From positions 83,665 through 147,664 of the forward strand of contig DFCS01000042.1 of the NCBI GenBank assembly GCA_002367105.1: DNA of 64,000 nt, in the 5' to 3' direction. Source of the DNA: Hungatella sp. UBA3048 (GTDB taxonomy: Bacteria > Bacillota > Clostridia > Lachnospirales > Lachnospiraceae). Below, piece by piece: positions 25,396 through 34,543 of this stretch (positions are counted from its first letter, which is position 1; each line of letters begins with the position of its first letter). Made by a program: the position numbers and the translations under genes. Below the pieces are notes generated by a model that worked only from the letters and a program-made list of their open reading frames with translations, did not search any database and had not been told where the DNA came from.

Positions 25396-26841
25396 TTATG
25401 CTTCCAGCTTTTTCTTTAATAATAAACTTTTCCCGGATATCCCTGGCTCTGTCATATGTACCGGATCCAGTATATGATCCAGTTCTTCTTCACCTATTAG
25501 TTTCTCCTGCAGAATCAGAGTTCTTACGGGTTTGCCGCTTAACATGGCTTTCTTGGCAATATCTGCCGCCTTTTGGTACCCTACATGGGGGCAGATCGCT
25601 GTAATGATCCCGACACTGTTATCTACCAGGAAACGGCATCTTGCTTCGTTTGCCGTAATGCCAGATACGCAGTTATCTACAAATGTTTGTACGGCATAGG
25701 CAAGAGTGTCAATGGACTGGAACATGCAATAAAAAATAATAGGTTCAAATGCATTTAATTCCAATTGTCCTGCTTCTACGGCCATGGTTATGGTTACATC
25801 ATTTCCAATGATATTAAAGGCAACCTGATTCACAACTTCAGGAATCACCGGATTTACTTTTCCCGGCATGATGGAGGAGCCATTCTGCTTTGCAGGAAGG
25901 TTTATCTCATAAAAGCCTGTTCTTGGTCCGGAAGACATCAGGCGAAGATCATTGGCTATTTTAGACAATGTCACGGCACAGGCCTTGACAGCACCTGATA
26001 CTGCAACAAAAGAATCAAGATTTTGTGTCGCGTCTATCAGATCTGCAGCCTGCACTAATTCCATATTTGACACCTTCGCTAGATTAGGCACAATACGTTT
26101 CAAATAATTTACATCTGCATTGATACCTGTCCCTATGGCAGTTCCGCCCATATTCAAAGTACACATTTCTTCCATGGCTTTGTCCATGCGGCGAAGGTCA
26201 CGCATAATTGCTGTTGAATAAGCCTTAAATTCCTGACCCAACCGAATGGGGACTGCATCCTGCATCTGGGTGCGCCCCATCTTCAGGACATGGTCAAATT
26301 CGTCAGCTTTTTCACAAAATGCCTGATGCAGACGGAGAAGCTCTATTTTCAGTTTTTTAAGAAGCCTTAAAGAAGTCATTTTTCCGGCACTGGGAATGAC
26401 ATCATTTGTGGACTGTCCGCAGTTTACATGATCATTTGGATTTACTATGGAATAATCACCTTTTTGTCCGCCAAGAATCTCAATCGCACGGTTTGCTATC
26501 ACTTCGTTGGCATTCATATTCAAAGAAGTTCCTGCTCCGCCCTGAATCGGATCAACGATGAAGTCTTTGCGGAATTGTCCTGCCAGAATTTCATCACATG
26601 CCTGAATAATCGCTTCTGCTTTTTTTCTGTCCAGAAGACCTATCTCAAGGTTTGTTATAGCTGCTGCTTTCTTTATGTAAGCCAGGCTGTTAATGATTTC
26701 AGGGTGAATGTTGAGACCGGTGATATGAAAATTTTCTGCCGCACGCATTGATTGTACGCCGTAATACACATTACCCGGCACATCTTTCATTCCTATGGAA
26801 TCCTTCTCGACTCTGAAATCCATGTTATTTATGTTATCCAA
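25396..26841 (-). CDS. aspA: Aspartate ammonia-lyase (aspartase)
   Basis: 481 residues. Fumarase/aspartase superfamily: VNCGQSTNDVIPSA, KMGRTQMQDAVPI and the catalytic-loop signature GSSIMPGKVNPV with its active-site Ser (about residues 318-329). The MGRTQMQDA motif and GAGTSLNMNANEV favour aspartase over class II fumarase. It deaminates aspartate to fumarate plus ammonia, feeding fumarate reduction or nitrogen supply in the cytosol. The divergent LysR gene probably regulates it. A good promoter (26888-26916) lies upstream. Confidence 0.92.
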   Translation of the reverse strand: MDNINNMDFRVEKDSIGMKDVPGNVYYGVQSMRAAENFHITGLNIHPEIINSLAYIKKAAAITNLEIGLLDRKKAEAIIQACDEILAGQFRKDFIVDPIQGGAGTSLNMNANEVIANRAIEILGGQKGDYSIVNPNDHVNCGQSTNDVIPSAGKMTSLRLLKKLKIELLRLHQAFCEKADEFDHVLKMGRTQMQDAVPIRLGQEFKAYSTAIMRDLRRMDKAMEEMCTLNMGGTAIGTGINADVNYLKRIVPNLAKVSNMELVQAADLIDATQNLDSFVAVSGAVKACAVTLSKIANDLRLMSSGPRTGFYEINLPAKQNGSSIMPGKVNPVIPEVVNQVAFNIIGNDVTITMAVEAGQLELNAFEPIIFYCMFQSIDTLAYAVQTFVDNCVSGITANEARCRFLVDNSVGIITAICPHVGYQKAADIAKKAMLSGKPVRTLILQEKLIGEEELDHILDPVHMTEPGISGKSLLLKKKLEA

Positions 26842-26887
26842 TGACTAATCCTCCGTAATCGGTAAAATACCGTTTTGTATTGTATTT

Positions 26888-26916
26888 ATTATAAAATCTA
26901 TTTATAATATAATCAA
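26888..26916 (-). promoter_or_regulatory. Sigma-A promoter of aspA
   Basis: Minus strand TTGATT (26911-26916), 17-bp spacer, TATAAT (26888-26893), 47 bp upstream of the start codon. Confidence 0.7.
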
Positions 26917-26926
26917 ATACGTATAT

Positions 26927-26940
26927 TACTATAATTAGTA
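26927..26940. promoter_or_regulatory. Small palindrome between aspA and lysR, possible LysR operator
   Basis: TACTA-TAAT-TAGTA inverted repeat in the divergent intergenic region, just upstream of the aspA -35. LysR proteins bind interrupted T-N11-A dyads in such positions. Assignment is inference. Confidence 0.35.
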
Positions 26941-26979
26941 TAATTCTAAAGTTATAATTTGAAGCAGAGGAGGTTTACA

Positions 26980-27930
26980 ATGTTTAAGGGGATGGATTAT
27001 GTATACACGGTATACAAAGAACAAAGTTTTTCCAAAGCAGCAAAAAAGCTGTTTATTTCGCAGCCTTCACTGAGCGCTACAATAAAAAGAATCGAGCTTA
27101 AAATTGGATATCCGATTTTTGATAGAAGTACAAAGCCTTTGACTCTAACAGAATGCGGAAAAAAATATATTAAATCCGTGGAGGAAATGCTCTTTATTGA
27201 AAGTGAGTTTTACAATTTCGTAAATGACTGGGGAGATTTAAAAATAGGAGAGCTGATTTTAGGAGGAAGCAGTCTTTTTTCTTCATGGGTACTGCCCCCT
27301 TTAATGGGGGAATTTACAAAACGTTTTCCTATGGTTAAGGTAGAGTTGATCGAAGAGAGCACAGCGGAGTTGGCTTCGTATCTTCAGAACGGCAGAATTG
27401 ATTTGATGATTGATAATTGTACTCTGGACAAAGGGATATTTGATTACAGTATTTACAAGGAAGAACATTTGCTTCTGGCCGTACCGAAAACCTTTGAAAT
27501 AAACCGAAAAGCAGAGCAGTACCAGGTTCCGGTGCAGCTGATTCTTGACGGCTCCTTTTTGGAAGAAAAGATAAAACCTGTACCGTTTAAACTATTTGAA
27601 AAAGAACCATTTATCATGCTGAAGCCAGAAAACGATACAAGGAAGCGCGCGATGGAAATTCTGCAGGAACGTGACATTACTCCAAATATCGTATTTGAAC
27701 TTGACCAACAGCTTACTTCTTACAATATAACTTGTTCGGGAATGGGAGTATCCTTTATCAGCGACACACTGATCGCACAGGTTCTCTCTCATCCGAATGT
27801 TGTTTATTATAAGATCGAAAGTAATTTTTGCCGTCGGAACCTATATTTCTATTGGAAGACGGGGAGACGTTTCACCAGGGCAATGGAGGAGTTTTTGAAA
27901 ATTGCGGGGAGCAGTCAAAAAAACAAATGA
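26980..27930 (+). CDS. LysR family transcriptional regulator
   Basis: 316 residues from the ATG preceded by GAGGAGG; the frame is open further upstream. N-terminal helix-turn-helix (YTVYKEQSFSKAAKKLFISQPSLSATIKRIE, about residues 7-37), then a periplasmic-binding-like effector domain. It is divergent from aspA, suggesting control of aspartate/fumarate metabolism with a small acid as coinducer. It ends before a bidirectional terminator shared with tRNA-Leu. Confidence 0.92.
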   Translation: MFKGMDYVYTVYKEQSFSKAAKKLFISQPSLSATIKRIELKIGYPIFDRSTKPLTLTECGKKYIKSVEEMLFIESEFYNFVNDWGDLKIGELILGGSSLFSSWVLPPLMGEFTKRFPMVKVELIEESTAELASYLQNGRIDLMIDNCTLDKGIFDYSIYKEEHLLLAVPKTFEINRKAEQYQVPVQLILDGSFLEEKIKPVPFKLFEKEPFIMLKPENDTRKRAMEILQERDITPNIVFELDQQLTSYNITCSGMGVSFISDTLIAQVLSHPNVVYYKIESNFCRRNLYFYWKTGRRFTRAMEEFLKIAGSSQKNK

Positions 27931-27972
27931 AAAGGCTTCATGGAAATTTGGTTTTTTCTTTTTTAGACAACA

Positions 27973-28009
27973 AAAAACCTTGTACTCCATAACAGTGTAC
28001 AAGGTTTTT
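27973..28009. terminator. Bidirectional terminator between lysR and tRNA-Leu
   Basis: Perfect 13-bp inverted repeat (27973-27985 with 27997-28009) with A-run on the left and T-run on the right, so it can end both the plus-strand lysR transcript and the minus-strand tRNA transcript. Confidence 0.85.
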
Positions 28010-28016
28010 CTCATCA

Positions 28017-28102
28017 TGCCGGCGACCGGAATCGAACCGGTACGGGAGGTAAGTCCCGCAGGATTTTAAGTCCTGTGCGTCTGCCAGTTCCGCCACGCCG
28101 GC
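28017..28102 (-). tRNA. tRNA-Leu (anticodon TAA)
   Basis: 86-nt type II tRNA on the minus strand: acceptor GCCGGCG, anticodon stem-loop CAGGACTTAAAATCCTG (anticodon TAA), long variable arm, T-arm with TTCGATT and discriminator A. CCA is not encoded. It follows tRNA-Tyr by 40 bp. Confidence 0.95.
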
Positions 28103-28142
28103 ATTTTCATATACCGTTTTTGTTCCTTACAACGGTACGGAC

Positions 28143-28224
28143 TGGGTGGAGAAGGATTCGAACCTTCGAAGTCGTCGACAACAGATTTACAGTCTGCCCC
28201 CTTTGGCCGCTCGGGAACCCACCC
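28143..28224 (-). tRNA. tRNA-Tyr (anticodon GTA)
   Basis: 82-nt type II tRNA on the minus strand: acceptor GGGTGGG with a G-U pair at position 7, anticodon stem-loop CAGACTGTAAATCTG (anticodon GTA), long variable arm, T-loop TTCGAAT, discriminator A. It is the first gene of the Tyr-Leu unit. Confidence 0.95.
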
Positions 28225-28252
28225 ATGCTCTTTTATTAAGCAAGCGAGTGTT

Positions 28253-28281
28253 ATTTTATCACAGGGACATTAAAAAATCAA
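28253..28281 (-). promoter_or_regulatory. Sigma-A promoter of the tRNA-Tyr/Leu unit
   Basis: Minus strand TTGATT (28276-28281), 17-bp spacer, TAAAAT (28253-28258), about 28 bp upstream of tRNA-Tyr. Confidence 0.7.
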
Positions 28282-28306
28282 GGTTTTTTTTAGAAAAATA
28301 ATATTT

Positions 28307-30370
28307 CTAATCCCGTTCAGCTACCAGCAAAACAGAGCTCGTTCCCGGCATGGAGACATGCACCTGACCGTCCTTCACCTCATAAGGAATTTTACCTACA
28401 TTATACCCGTTTTCATAGGTCAGCATGTACCTGGACATGATTTCCCCATCCTCCATTCCCAATTGCCATACAGGGATTCCGATCTGCCGCTCTTCCGGAA
28501 GATTGTTGACCGCCACGGCGCAAATGCTGTCCTTTAAGAAACGCCCATAGGATATAAGGTGTCTCCCGGCCAGAAGCTGCTTTAAGGACCCAAGGCGCAA
28601 TGCCGGTATGCTGTGATGGAGTCCGGTCATATACCGGTGAAACTCAATCAGTTCTAAATCCTCTCTGCCCCAGGGATAGGTTCTCCGGTTATCCGGATCC
28701 GTCCACCCGCAGACACCGGCCTCGTCTCCGTAATAAATCGTGGGAGCGCCGGGCCAGGTCATCTGGATCATGACCGCTTCCCTGAAAATTCCATTGTTGA
28801 TGCCCTGAGAGGCAGCTTCCGGACCCAGAGTGGAAGTCCGCCCCACCCGGCCGTTAGTTCTGGTCATAAAACGGGAATGATCATGATTAGACAGTTCATT
28901 CATGGCTACCTGAATGGAAGCTGTCATCATACGGCTCATATGGTAATTCATGGACTTAAAAAAACTTTCTCCATCCCCGAACAGGCCGGGGTTTCTTTCA
29001 TCACTGTGTTTTTCCATGCCTGTCAAAAACCAGGTTACCGGCTCCATGAAGGCATCATAGTTCATAACCGTATCCCACTGGTCTCCCTGGAGCCAGCCGG
29101 ATGGGTCTCCGTAATGCTCCGCCAATACGATGGCCTCCGGATTGGCCTCCTTTACCGCCTTGCGGAAATCTCCCCAGAACTTATGGTTGTATTCGCTGCT
29201 ATGTCCCAAATCTGCCGCTACATCAAGCCGCCATCCATCTACATTGTAGGGTGGTGAAACCCATTTTCTGGCGATCTGCAGAATATACTCATACAAAGTC
29301 CGGGAGTCCTCATAATTAAGCTTTGGAAGAGTTGCATGCCCCCACCAGCCGTCGTAGGAACCATTATAAGGCCAGGCCTCTTCATCGAAAAATTTAAAAA
29401 ACGTCCGGTATGGACTGTCCTTAGACACATAGGCTCCCGGCTCATACGTTCCGGACATTTCATAGATCCGTTCTTCATCCAGCCATTTATTAAAAGAACC
29501 GCAATGATTAAATACCCCATCCAGGATGACCCTCATCCCTCGTTTGTGCACCTCTTCCACAAACCGGGCAAAAAATTCATTGCTGGCTTCTAAATTCTCT
29601 TTATCTGTGGTGCGGATCATGTATTTATCAGCCAGCCGGTTATCCACTGCATCGGCGGCTACCGGCTGCCCTCCATCCTTAACGATCAGGCCGTAATGAG
29701 GATCAATGTAATCATAATCCTGGCAGTCATACTTATGATTGGATGGTGAAACAAAAATGGGATTAAAATAGATTACATCAACGCCAAGACTCTTTAAATA
29801 ATCCAGCTTATTCCACACTCCCTGTAAATCGCCGCCGTAAAAATATCCCACATCCATCTGGTTGGGATATTTCCCCCAGTCCTGTACCTTGGATACCGGA
29901 CGGCCAATATATACATACTCTCCGTCTGCCACATCATTATTCACATCTCCGTTGCAGAATCGGTCTACGTAAATCTGATACATGACGGCTCCTTTGGCCC
30001 AGTCAGGGGTGGAAAAACCGGGGACGATACGAAAGCAAAACCCTTCCGGATTATCCCCGGAAACGCCCAGCCGGTTATAGTAGCAGACTTCTCTGCCCTT
30101 AACCACCTTAAAGCTGTAGCTTATTTTCTCTTCTCCTGCCGTCAATCTATGTTTATAGTAATCGAACTGCCCGTAAGACTCTGCCTTTTCCATGGCCGTC
30201 TCTCCACTTAACCCCTCCTGGATATAACAGACCTGGTCCACATTGTCCTTTGCCGTCCGGAAAATCAGAATCACATCATCTCCCACACAGGGCTCTGCCG
30301 GGAATCGGAAACTTTCTGTCTCATCAGTAAATAATGCATCTCTATTTAACGCCTCAGCCTGGAAGCACAT
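28307..30370 (-). CDS. GH13 alpha-glucan hydrolase (neopullulanase/cyclomaltodextrinase type)
   Basis: About 687 residues from an ATG at 30368-30370 (AAAGGA upstream; family proteins begin near this point). The frame is open to a TTG at 30436, which would add 22 residues. An N-terminal CBM34-like beta-sandwich (FRTAKDNVDQVCYIQ) precedes the GH13 barrel: DGVFNHCG, nucleophile Asp in GWRLDVAAD, acid Glu in VLAEHYG and transition-state Asp in LSNHDHSRF. No signal peptide, so it acts inside the cell on maltodextrins, pullulan fragments or cyclodextrins. It appears monocistronic. Confidence 0.88.
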   Translation of the reverse strand: MCFQAEALNRDALFTDETESFRFPAEPCVGDDVILIFRTAKDNVDQVCYIQEGLSGETAMEKAESYGQFDYYKHRLTAGEEKISYSFKVVKGREVCYYNRLGVSGDNPEGFCFRIVPGFSTPDWAKGAVMYQIYVDRFCNGDVNNDVADGEYVYIGRPVSKVQDWGKYPNQMDVGYFYGGDLQGVWNKLDYLKSLGVDVIYFNPIFVSPSNHKYDCQDYDYIDPHYGLIVKDGGQPVAADAVDNRLADKYMIRTTDKENLEASNEFFARFVEEVHKRGMRVILDGVFNHCGSFNKWLDEERIYEMSGTYEPGAYVSKDSPYRTFFKFFDEEAWPYNGSYDGWWGHATLPKLNYEDSRTLYEYILQIARKWVSPPYNVDGWRLDVAADLGHSSEYNHKFWGDFRKAVKEANPEAIVLAEHYGDPSGWLQGDQWDTVMNYDAFMEPVTWFLTGMEKHSDERNPGLFGDGESFFKSMNYHMSRMMTASIQVAMNELSNHDHSRFMTRTNGRVGRTSTLGPEAASQGINNGIFREAVMIQMTWPGAPTIYYGDEAGVCGWTDPDNRRTYPWGREDLELIEFHRYMTGLHHSIPALRLGSLKQLLAGRHLISYGRFLKDSICAVAVNNLPEERQIGIPVWQLGMEDGEIMSRYMLTYENGYNVGKIPYEVKDGQVHVSMPGTSSVLLVAERD

Positions 30371-30462
30371 ATGATTTTCATTTCCTTTCTCGTCATCTAT
30401 ACATTCTATTTTATCCGATTGAATCAAAATATACAACCCTGCCTTTTCAAGTAAAAAGCAGA

Positions 30463-30494
30463 AAAAACGGCCAGCGGGGCGGCTGACCGTTTTT
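30463..30494 (-). terminator. Terminator-like hairpin upstream of the GH13 gene
   Basis: 13-bp stem with one mismatch (30463-30475 with 30482-30494), followed on the minus strand by a U-rich tail (CTTTTTAC after the stem). Lying 93 bp before the GH13 start codon, it is either a second terminator of the upstream unit or a leader attenuator. Confidence 0.55.
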
Positions 30495-30660
30495 CGGAGA
30501 AGGTATTTCGTTTCTTATGGGGTGTAGCAAAAACTATATAATGTATTGGGGGGGTTTACGATTATTACTATAACACGGCTGAGAAAATAAGTGTGCACAA
30601 ACATCATTTTTTTACCTTTATTTTTTTATGCACTTTTCCTTTCGCCCCGCACTAAACACA

Positions 30661-30717
30661 AAAAAGCGCAGATTCCGGGGCTGAAACTTAGATATTTTCC
30701 CGGGCACTGCGCTTTTA
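30661..30717 (-). terminator. Rho-independent terminator of the ftsH operon
   Basis: Inverted repeat AAAAGCGCAG/CTGCGCTTTT with an inner GGGG/CCCC pairing, U-run on the minus strand, starting 26 bp after the ftsH stop. Confidence 0.7.
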
Positions 30718-30742
30718 TCTCTCTTAAGCCTGCAGAAGGTAC

Positions 30743-32563
30743 TTACCCCTCCGCTACTGCAGAAAACAAATTTTCAAATTCTTTCTGGCCAATCTTTTCT
30801 TTTTCCATGAGCAGCTTACAGCAGGCATGGAGAACCTCTTCATGTTTCAAGATAATGTCCTTTGCCTTTTCATAGCACTCATCAATGATCCGTTTTACTT
30901 CATTATCAATGGTATTGGCCACCTGGCCGCCGTAGCTCTTGGCATGGGCCAGATCACGGCCGATAAAGACTTCATCGCCCTCATTGCCATAATTGATCAT
31001 ACCCACCTTATCAGACATTCCGTACTGGGTCACCATGGCCCGTGCCGTAGCTGTGGCCTGCTTGATATCCTGGGAAGCTCCGGTGGTGATGTCGCCGAAT
31101 ATAAGCTCTTCTGCGATTCTTCCTCCTAAATCCACCATGATATCCTGAAGCATCTTGCCCCTGGTATTGAACATATGATCATTTTCCGGTAATGGCATGG
31201 TATATCCGGCAGCACCAACTCCCGTAGGAATGATGGAAATGGTATGCACCGGCCCCTCATCAGGAAGCAGATGGAATAAGATCGCATGGCCTGCTTCGTG
31301 GTAAGCTGTAATCCTCTTTTCCTTTTCGGTTATTACCTTGCTCTTTTTCTCGGCTCCGATTCCAACCTTTACAAAAGCTCTGTCAACGTCAGCCTGACTG
31401 ATAAATTTCTTGCTGTGTTTTGCCGCATAAATAGCGGCTTCATTCATGAGGTTCTCCAGATCCGCACCGGTAAATCCCGCAGTCGTCTGGGCGATCCTCT
31501 TTAAATCCACATCTTCTCCCAAAGGTTTTTCCTTGGAATGAACCTTTAAGATTTCTTCTCTTCCTTTTACATCAGGCCTTCCGACCCCTACCTTCCGGTC
31601 AAAACGTCCGGGACGCAGAATTGCCGGATCCAGGATATCCACACGGTTTGTAGCCGCCATAACGATGATCCCTTCATTGATCCCGAAGCCATCCATCTCC
31701 ACCAGAAGCTGGTTTAAGGTCTGCTCTCTTTCGTCGTGTCCGCCGCCCATACCGGTACCTCTGCGGCGGGCTACCGCATCGATCTCATCGATAAATATGA
31801 TACAGGGGGCATGCTTTTTCCCTTCTTCAAACAGGTCTCTCACGCGGGAAGCGCCGACACCTACAAACATTTCCACAAAATCGGAACCGGAAATGGAGAA
31901 AAACGGCACCCCGGCTTCTCCTGCCACTGCCTTGGCAAGTAGGGTTTTTCCTGTTCCGGGTGGTCCTACAAGGAGGATTCCCTTTGGGATCCGGGCCCCT
32001 ACACTGGTATACTTCTGAGGATTCTTTAGGAAATCAACGACTTCTTCCAGCTCCTCCTTTTCCTCTTCAAGTCCTGCTACCTTGCTGAAGTTCACCTTGT
32101 TGGCGTCCTTTGCAAGATGAGCCCGGCTTCTTCCAAAATTCATCATTTTGGCATTAGCGCTTCCTGCCCCTGCCCTGGCATTCATCAACATGAACAGAAA
32201 AACCAAAACTACCGCCGTTAAGATTAACGGAAGCGTAATCGTCAGGAATAAATTTTCCTTTTGTACTGCATCCACTGTATAGGTAATCCCATTGCGATCC
32301 AGACGATCCTGAATCTCAATGACATTGGACACATTGGCCTGTTTTGTTGAGTTGTCAGTCATGGTCATCTCGATCCTTCCCGTTGGGGGCGGGTCGTTCT
32401 GCCTGATGGTTGCCGAGACTATGGTTCCATTATCAATTGCCTGCATCAGCTCCTGGTTGGTAATAATTCCGCTCTTTTGGGGCAGCCTACTGGCAAAGAA
32501 AAGCATGATGACCAGAAGGAGCAGAAAGCCCAAGCCTCTGAATGGTTGCTGTTGTTTCAACAT
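30743..32563 (-). CDS. ftsH: ATP-dependent zinc metalloprotease FtsH
   Basis: 606 residues. Two N-terminal membrane segments (about 10-26 and 105-127) flank a small extracellular domain; then the AAA+ module with Walker A GPPGTGKTLLAKA (about 205), Walker B IIFIDEIDAV and SRH ILRPGRFDRKV; then the M41 protease domain with zinc site HEAGH (about 425). It degrades damaged or unassembled membrane proteins and regulators at the membrane and is needed for sporulation in Bacillus. It is the last gene of the divIC-spoIIE-tilS-hpt-ftsH block, 9 bp after hpt. Confidence 0.98.
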   Translation of the reverse strand: MLKQQQPFRGLGFLLLLVIMLFFASRLPQKSGIITNQELMQAIDNGTIVSATIRQNDPPPTGRIEMTMTDNSTKQANVSNVIEIQDRLDRNGITYTVDAVQKENLFLTITLPLILTAVVLVFLFMLMNARAGAGSANAKMMNFGRSRAHLAKDANKVNFSKVAGLEEEKEELEEVVDFLKNPQKYTSVGARIPKGILLVGPPGTGKTLLAKAVAGEAGVPFFSISGSDFVEMFVGVGASRVRDLFEEGKKHAPCIIFIDEIDAVARRRGTGMGGGHDEREQTLNQLLVEMDGFGINEGIIVMAATNRVDILDPAILRPGRFDRKVGVGRPDVKGREEILKVHSKEKPLGEDVDLKRIAQTTAGFTGADLENLMNEAAIYAAKHSKKFISQADVDRAFVKVGIGAEKKSKVITEKEKRITAYHEAGHAILFHLLPDEGPVHTISIIPTGVGAAGYTMPLPENDHMFNTRGKMLQDIMVDLGGRIAEELIFGDITTGASQDIKQATATARAMVTQYGMSDKVGMINYGNEGDEVFIGRDLAHAKSYGGQVANTIDNEVKRIIDECYEKAKDIILKHEEVLHACCKLLMEKEKIGQKEFENLFSAVAEG

Positions 32564-32572
32564 GCTGCCTCC

Positions 32573-33100
32573 TTATTGCTGTTCTATAACTCCAATATAT
32601 GGTAAATTCCTGTATATCTGATCGTAGTCAAGGCCATATCCAATGATAAATTGATCCGGCACGGTAAAACAGGTATATTTTACCTTGACCTGATCCTTCA
32701 CCCGGCGCTCCGGTTTATCAAGAAGGGTACACAGCTCAATGCTGTTTGGATTTCTCTGCTTTAATACCTCAATCAGATAGGCCAGGGTATTGCCGGAATC
32801 AATAATATCCTCCACGATCAATACATCCTTTCCTTCAATGGGATCATCAAGGTCTTTGGTGATCTTAACGATTCCGCTGGACACCGTTCCGGCGCCGTAA
32901 CTGGATACGGACATGAAATCCATGGTAAGAGGCAGATTGATCCGCTTTGAGAGCTCACAGGTAAAGAAAACACCACCCTTTAAAATACAAATCAAATGAA
33001 GTGGTTTTCCATCATAATCTCTGCCGATCTCTTCTGCTATTTCTTTTACCCTTGCCGCTACTTCTTCCTCTGATAACAATATACGTATCTTATCATCCAT
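32573..33100 (-). CDS. hpt: Hypoxanthine phosphoribosyltransferase
   Basis: 175 residues, normal length. PRPP-binding loop LIVEDIIDSGNTLAYL (about 93-108), hypoxanthine/guanine site at the C-terminus (FIIGYGLDYDQIYRNLPYIG) and the ILKGG loop. It salvages hypoxanthine and guanine to IMP/GMP in the cytosol. The start overlaps the tilS stop by 8 nt, the conserved tilS-hpt-ftsH arrangement. Confidence 0.97.
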   Translation of the reverse strand: MDDKIRILLSEEEVAARVKEIAEEIGRDYDGKPLHLICILKGGVFFTCELSKRINLPLTMDFMSVSSYGAGTVSSGIVKITKDLDDPIEGKDVLIVEDIIDSGNTLAYLIEVLKQRNPNSIELCTLLDKPERRVKDQVKVKYTCFTVPDQFIIGYGLDYDQIYRNLPYIGVIEQQ

Positions 33101-34469
33101 TGTTTTTTCCTCCGTCTAACTGCATTTGTATTACTGTACGGGTATCATCTGTTATCTTATAATATTCACTGATCCGGTATCCGATTACCCAGAGGACATG
33201 GGAACCATCCGCTACAAGCGGTATTTTTTCCCGTTCCTCTTTCGGTATCTTCTCATGAATCATAAATTCCTTGACGGTCTTTCTGCCGCCTCCGGCCAGT
33301 GTCATGTAATCCCCGGTTTTTCGATACCTAACAGACAGCGCACACTTGATTTTATCATAATCAAACCATTTCGTATACCCGTTTTTGGGAATTTCCTGAC
33401 CTTTTTTGTAGGGAAAGATCTTAAAATCCAGTTCCGGAAGAAAAACTGCCTTTTCCTTATCCACCAAGCCTTCCTGTTTTTTCCTTTTTATCCACAATTC
33501 ATCAAAAATACGCACAGCAATTAGCCCGCAGGGCAGATCCACCTGCCTTCCGGAAGAACCAAAAAGAAGCGCTGCTGCGCTTTCCACGTGAGTCATCGTA
33601 ATATCCTTCATGGATTCATTGACAGACCGGATCATGATCCGGATCACATAGTTTTTTATAATGTCATCTTCCGCCAAAAGAGCTTTTGCATCAACTCCCC
33701 GCGCCGTTATTGTTCCGGCCTCATCCGTTTCCCCGGTTCCCCAGGCTTTTAATATGCCTTCTGCCTGTTTTTCCAGATACGCATCTGCCTGTGCAGCCAT
33801 CTCTCCCGCATGAAGGATGTTTTCCCCTGCCCGCCTGTTGACTTCTTCTTTGATCACCGGCAAAATCCGGCTTCGGATACGGTTCCTCACATAATCCATC
33901 TGGGCATTGGTAGAGTCCTCACAATAAGATATCCCTTTTTCCGCCAGATATGCAAGAATTTCCTCCCTTCCAACAGACAGAAGCGGGCGGACAATTTTTT
34001 CCCGCACCGGGCGAATTCCTCCAAGCCCTTTTAACCCGGTCCCCCGGAACAGGTTATAAAGAATGGTCTCTGCCTGATCATCCCTGTGATGGGCCACCGC
34101 TATTTTTGTCCCTGAAAAGTCAAGGCGCTCCTTCTCAAAGATCTGGTAACGCAAATGCCTTCCTGCCTCTTCCACTGACATACCATGTTCCCTGGCGTAA
34201 AGGGCTGCATCCACCCGGACACAGACGAAAGGCACTCCCAGGGATTCTGAAAGCTTACCGGCGTAATCGCTGTCCTTATCTGCCTCTTTCCCCCTTAAGC
34301 CGTGATGGACATGAACCGCCTTTAATTCCAGTCCCAGCACTTCCTTAAGCTCGTTTAAGACTACAAGAAGACAGACCGAATCGGCTCCTCCGGAAAGCGC
34401 CACAATGACGCGGTCCCCCGGAGAAAACAGCCGGTTCCGTCTGATATAATCTAATATCGTTCTGTACAT
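33093..34469 (-). CDS. tilS: tRNA(Ile)-lysidine synthase
   Basis: 458 residues. N-type ATP pyrophosphatase P-loop VIVALSGGADSVCLLVV (about 21-37), HHGLRGKEAD and the HHRDDQAETIL motif, followed by the TilS substrate-binding and C-terminal domains (GRKTVKEFMIHEKIPKEER). It modifies C34 of tRNA-Ile(CAU) to lysidine so that AUA is read correctly; essential. It overlaps hpt and is 74 bp downstream of spoIIE. Confidence 0.97.
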   Translation of the reverse strand: MYRTILDYIRRNRLFSPGDRVIVALSGGADSVCLLVVLNELKEVLGLELKAVHVHHGLRGKEADKDSDYAGKLSESLGVPFVCVRVDAALYAREHGMSVEEAGRHLRYQIFEKERLDFSGTKIAVAHHRDDQAETILYNLFRGTGLKGLGGIRPVREKIVRPLLSVGREEILAYLAEKGISYCEDSTNAQMDYVRNRIRSRILPVIKEEVNRRAGENILHAGEMAAQADAYLEKQAEGILKAWGTGETDEAGTITARGVDAKALLAEDDIIKNYVIRIMIRSVNESMKDITMTHVESAAALLFGSSGRQVDLPCGLIAVRIFDELWIKRKKQEGLVDKEKAVFLPELDFKIFPYKKGQEIPKNGYTKWFDYDKIKCALSVRYRKTGDYMTLAGGGRKTVKEFMIHEKIPKEEREKIPLVADGSHVLWVIGYRISEYYKITDDTRTVIQMQLDGGKNNG

Positions 34470-34543
34470 TCAGCCACCTTCCTTAGTTGATTTTCTCCCC
34501 TCTATATTATAAATATACCCACAAAACATGTCTGTTGCAATTA

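Larger units (their letters stand above)
30371..30742. other. Intergenic region with two terminators, no gene
   Basis: About 370 bp between the GH13 gene and ftsH. It contains the ftsH terminator and a second terminator-like hairpin; otherwise it is AT-rich with a G7 tract near 30550. I see no open frame with a ribosome binding site. Confidence 0.6.
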
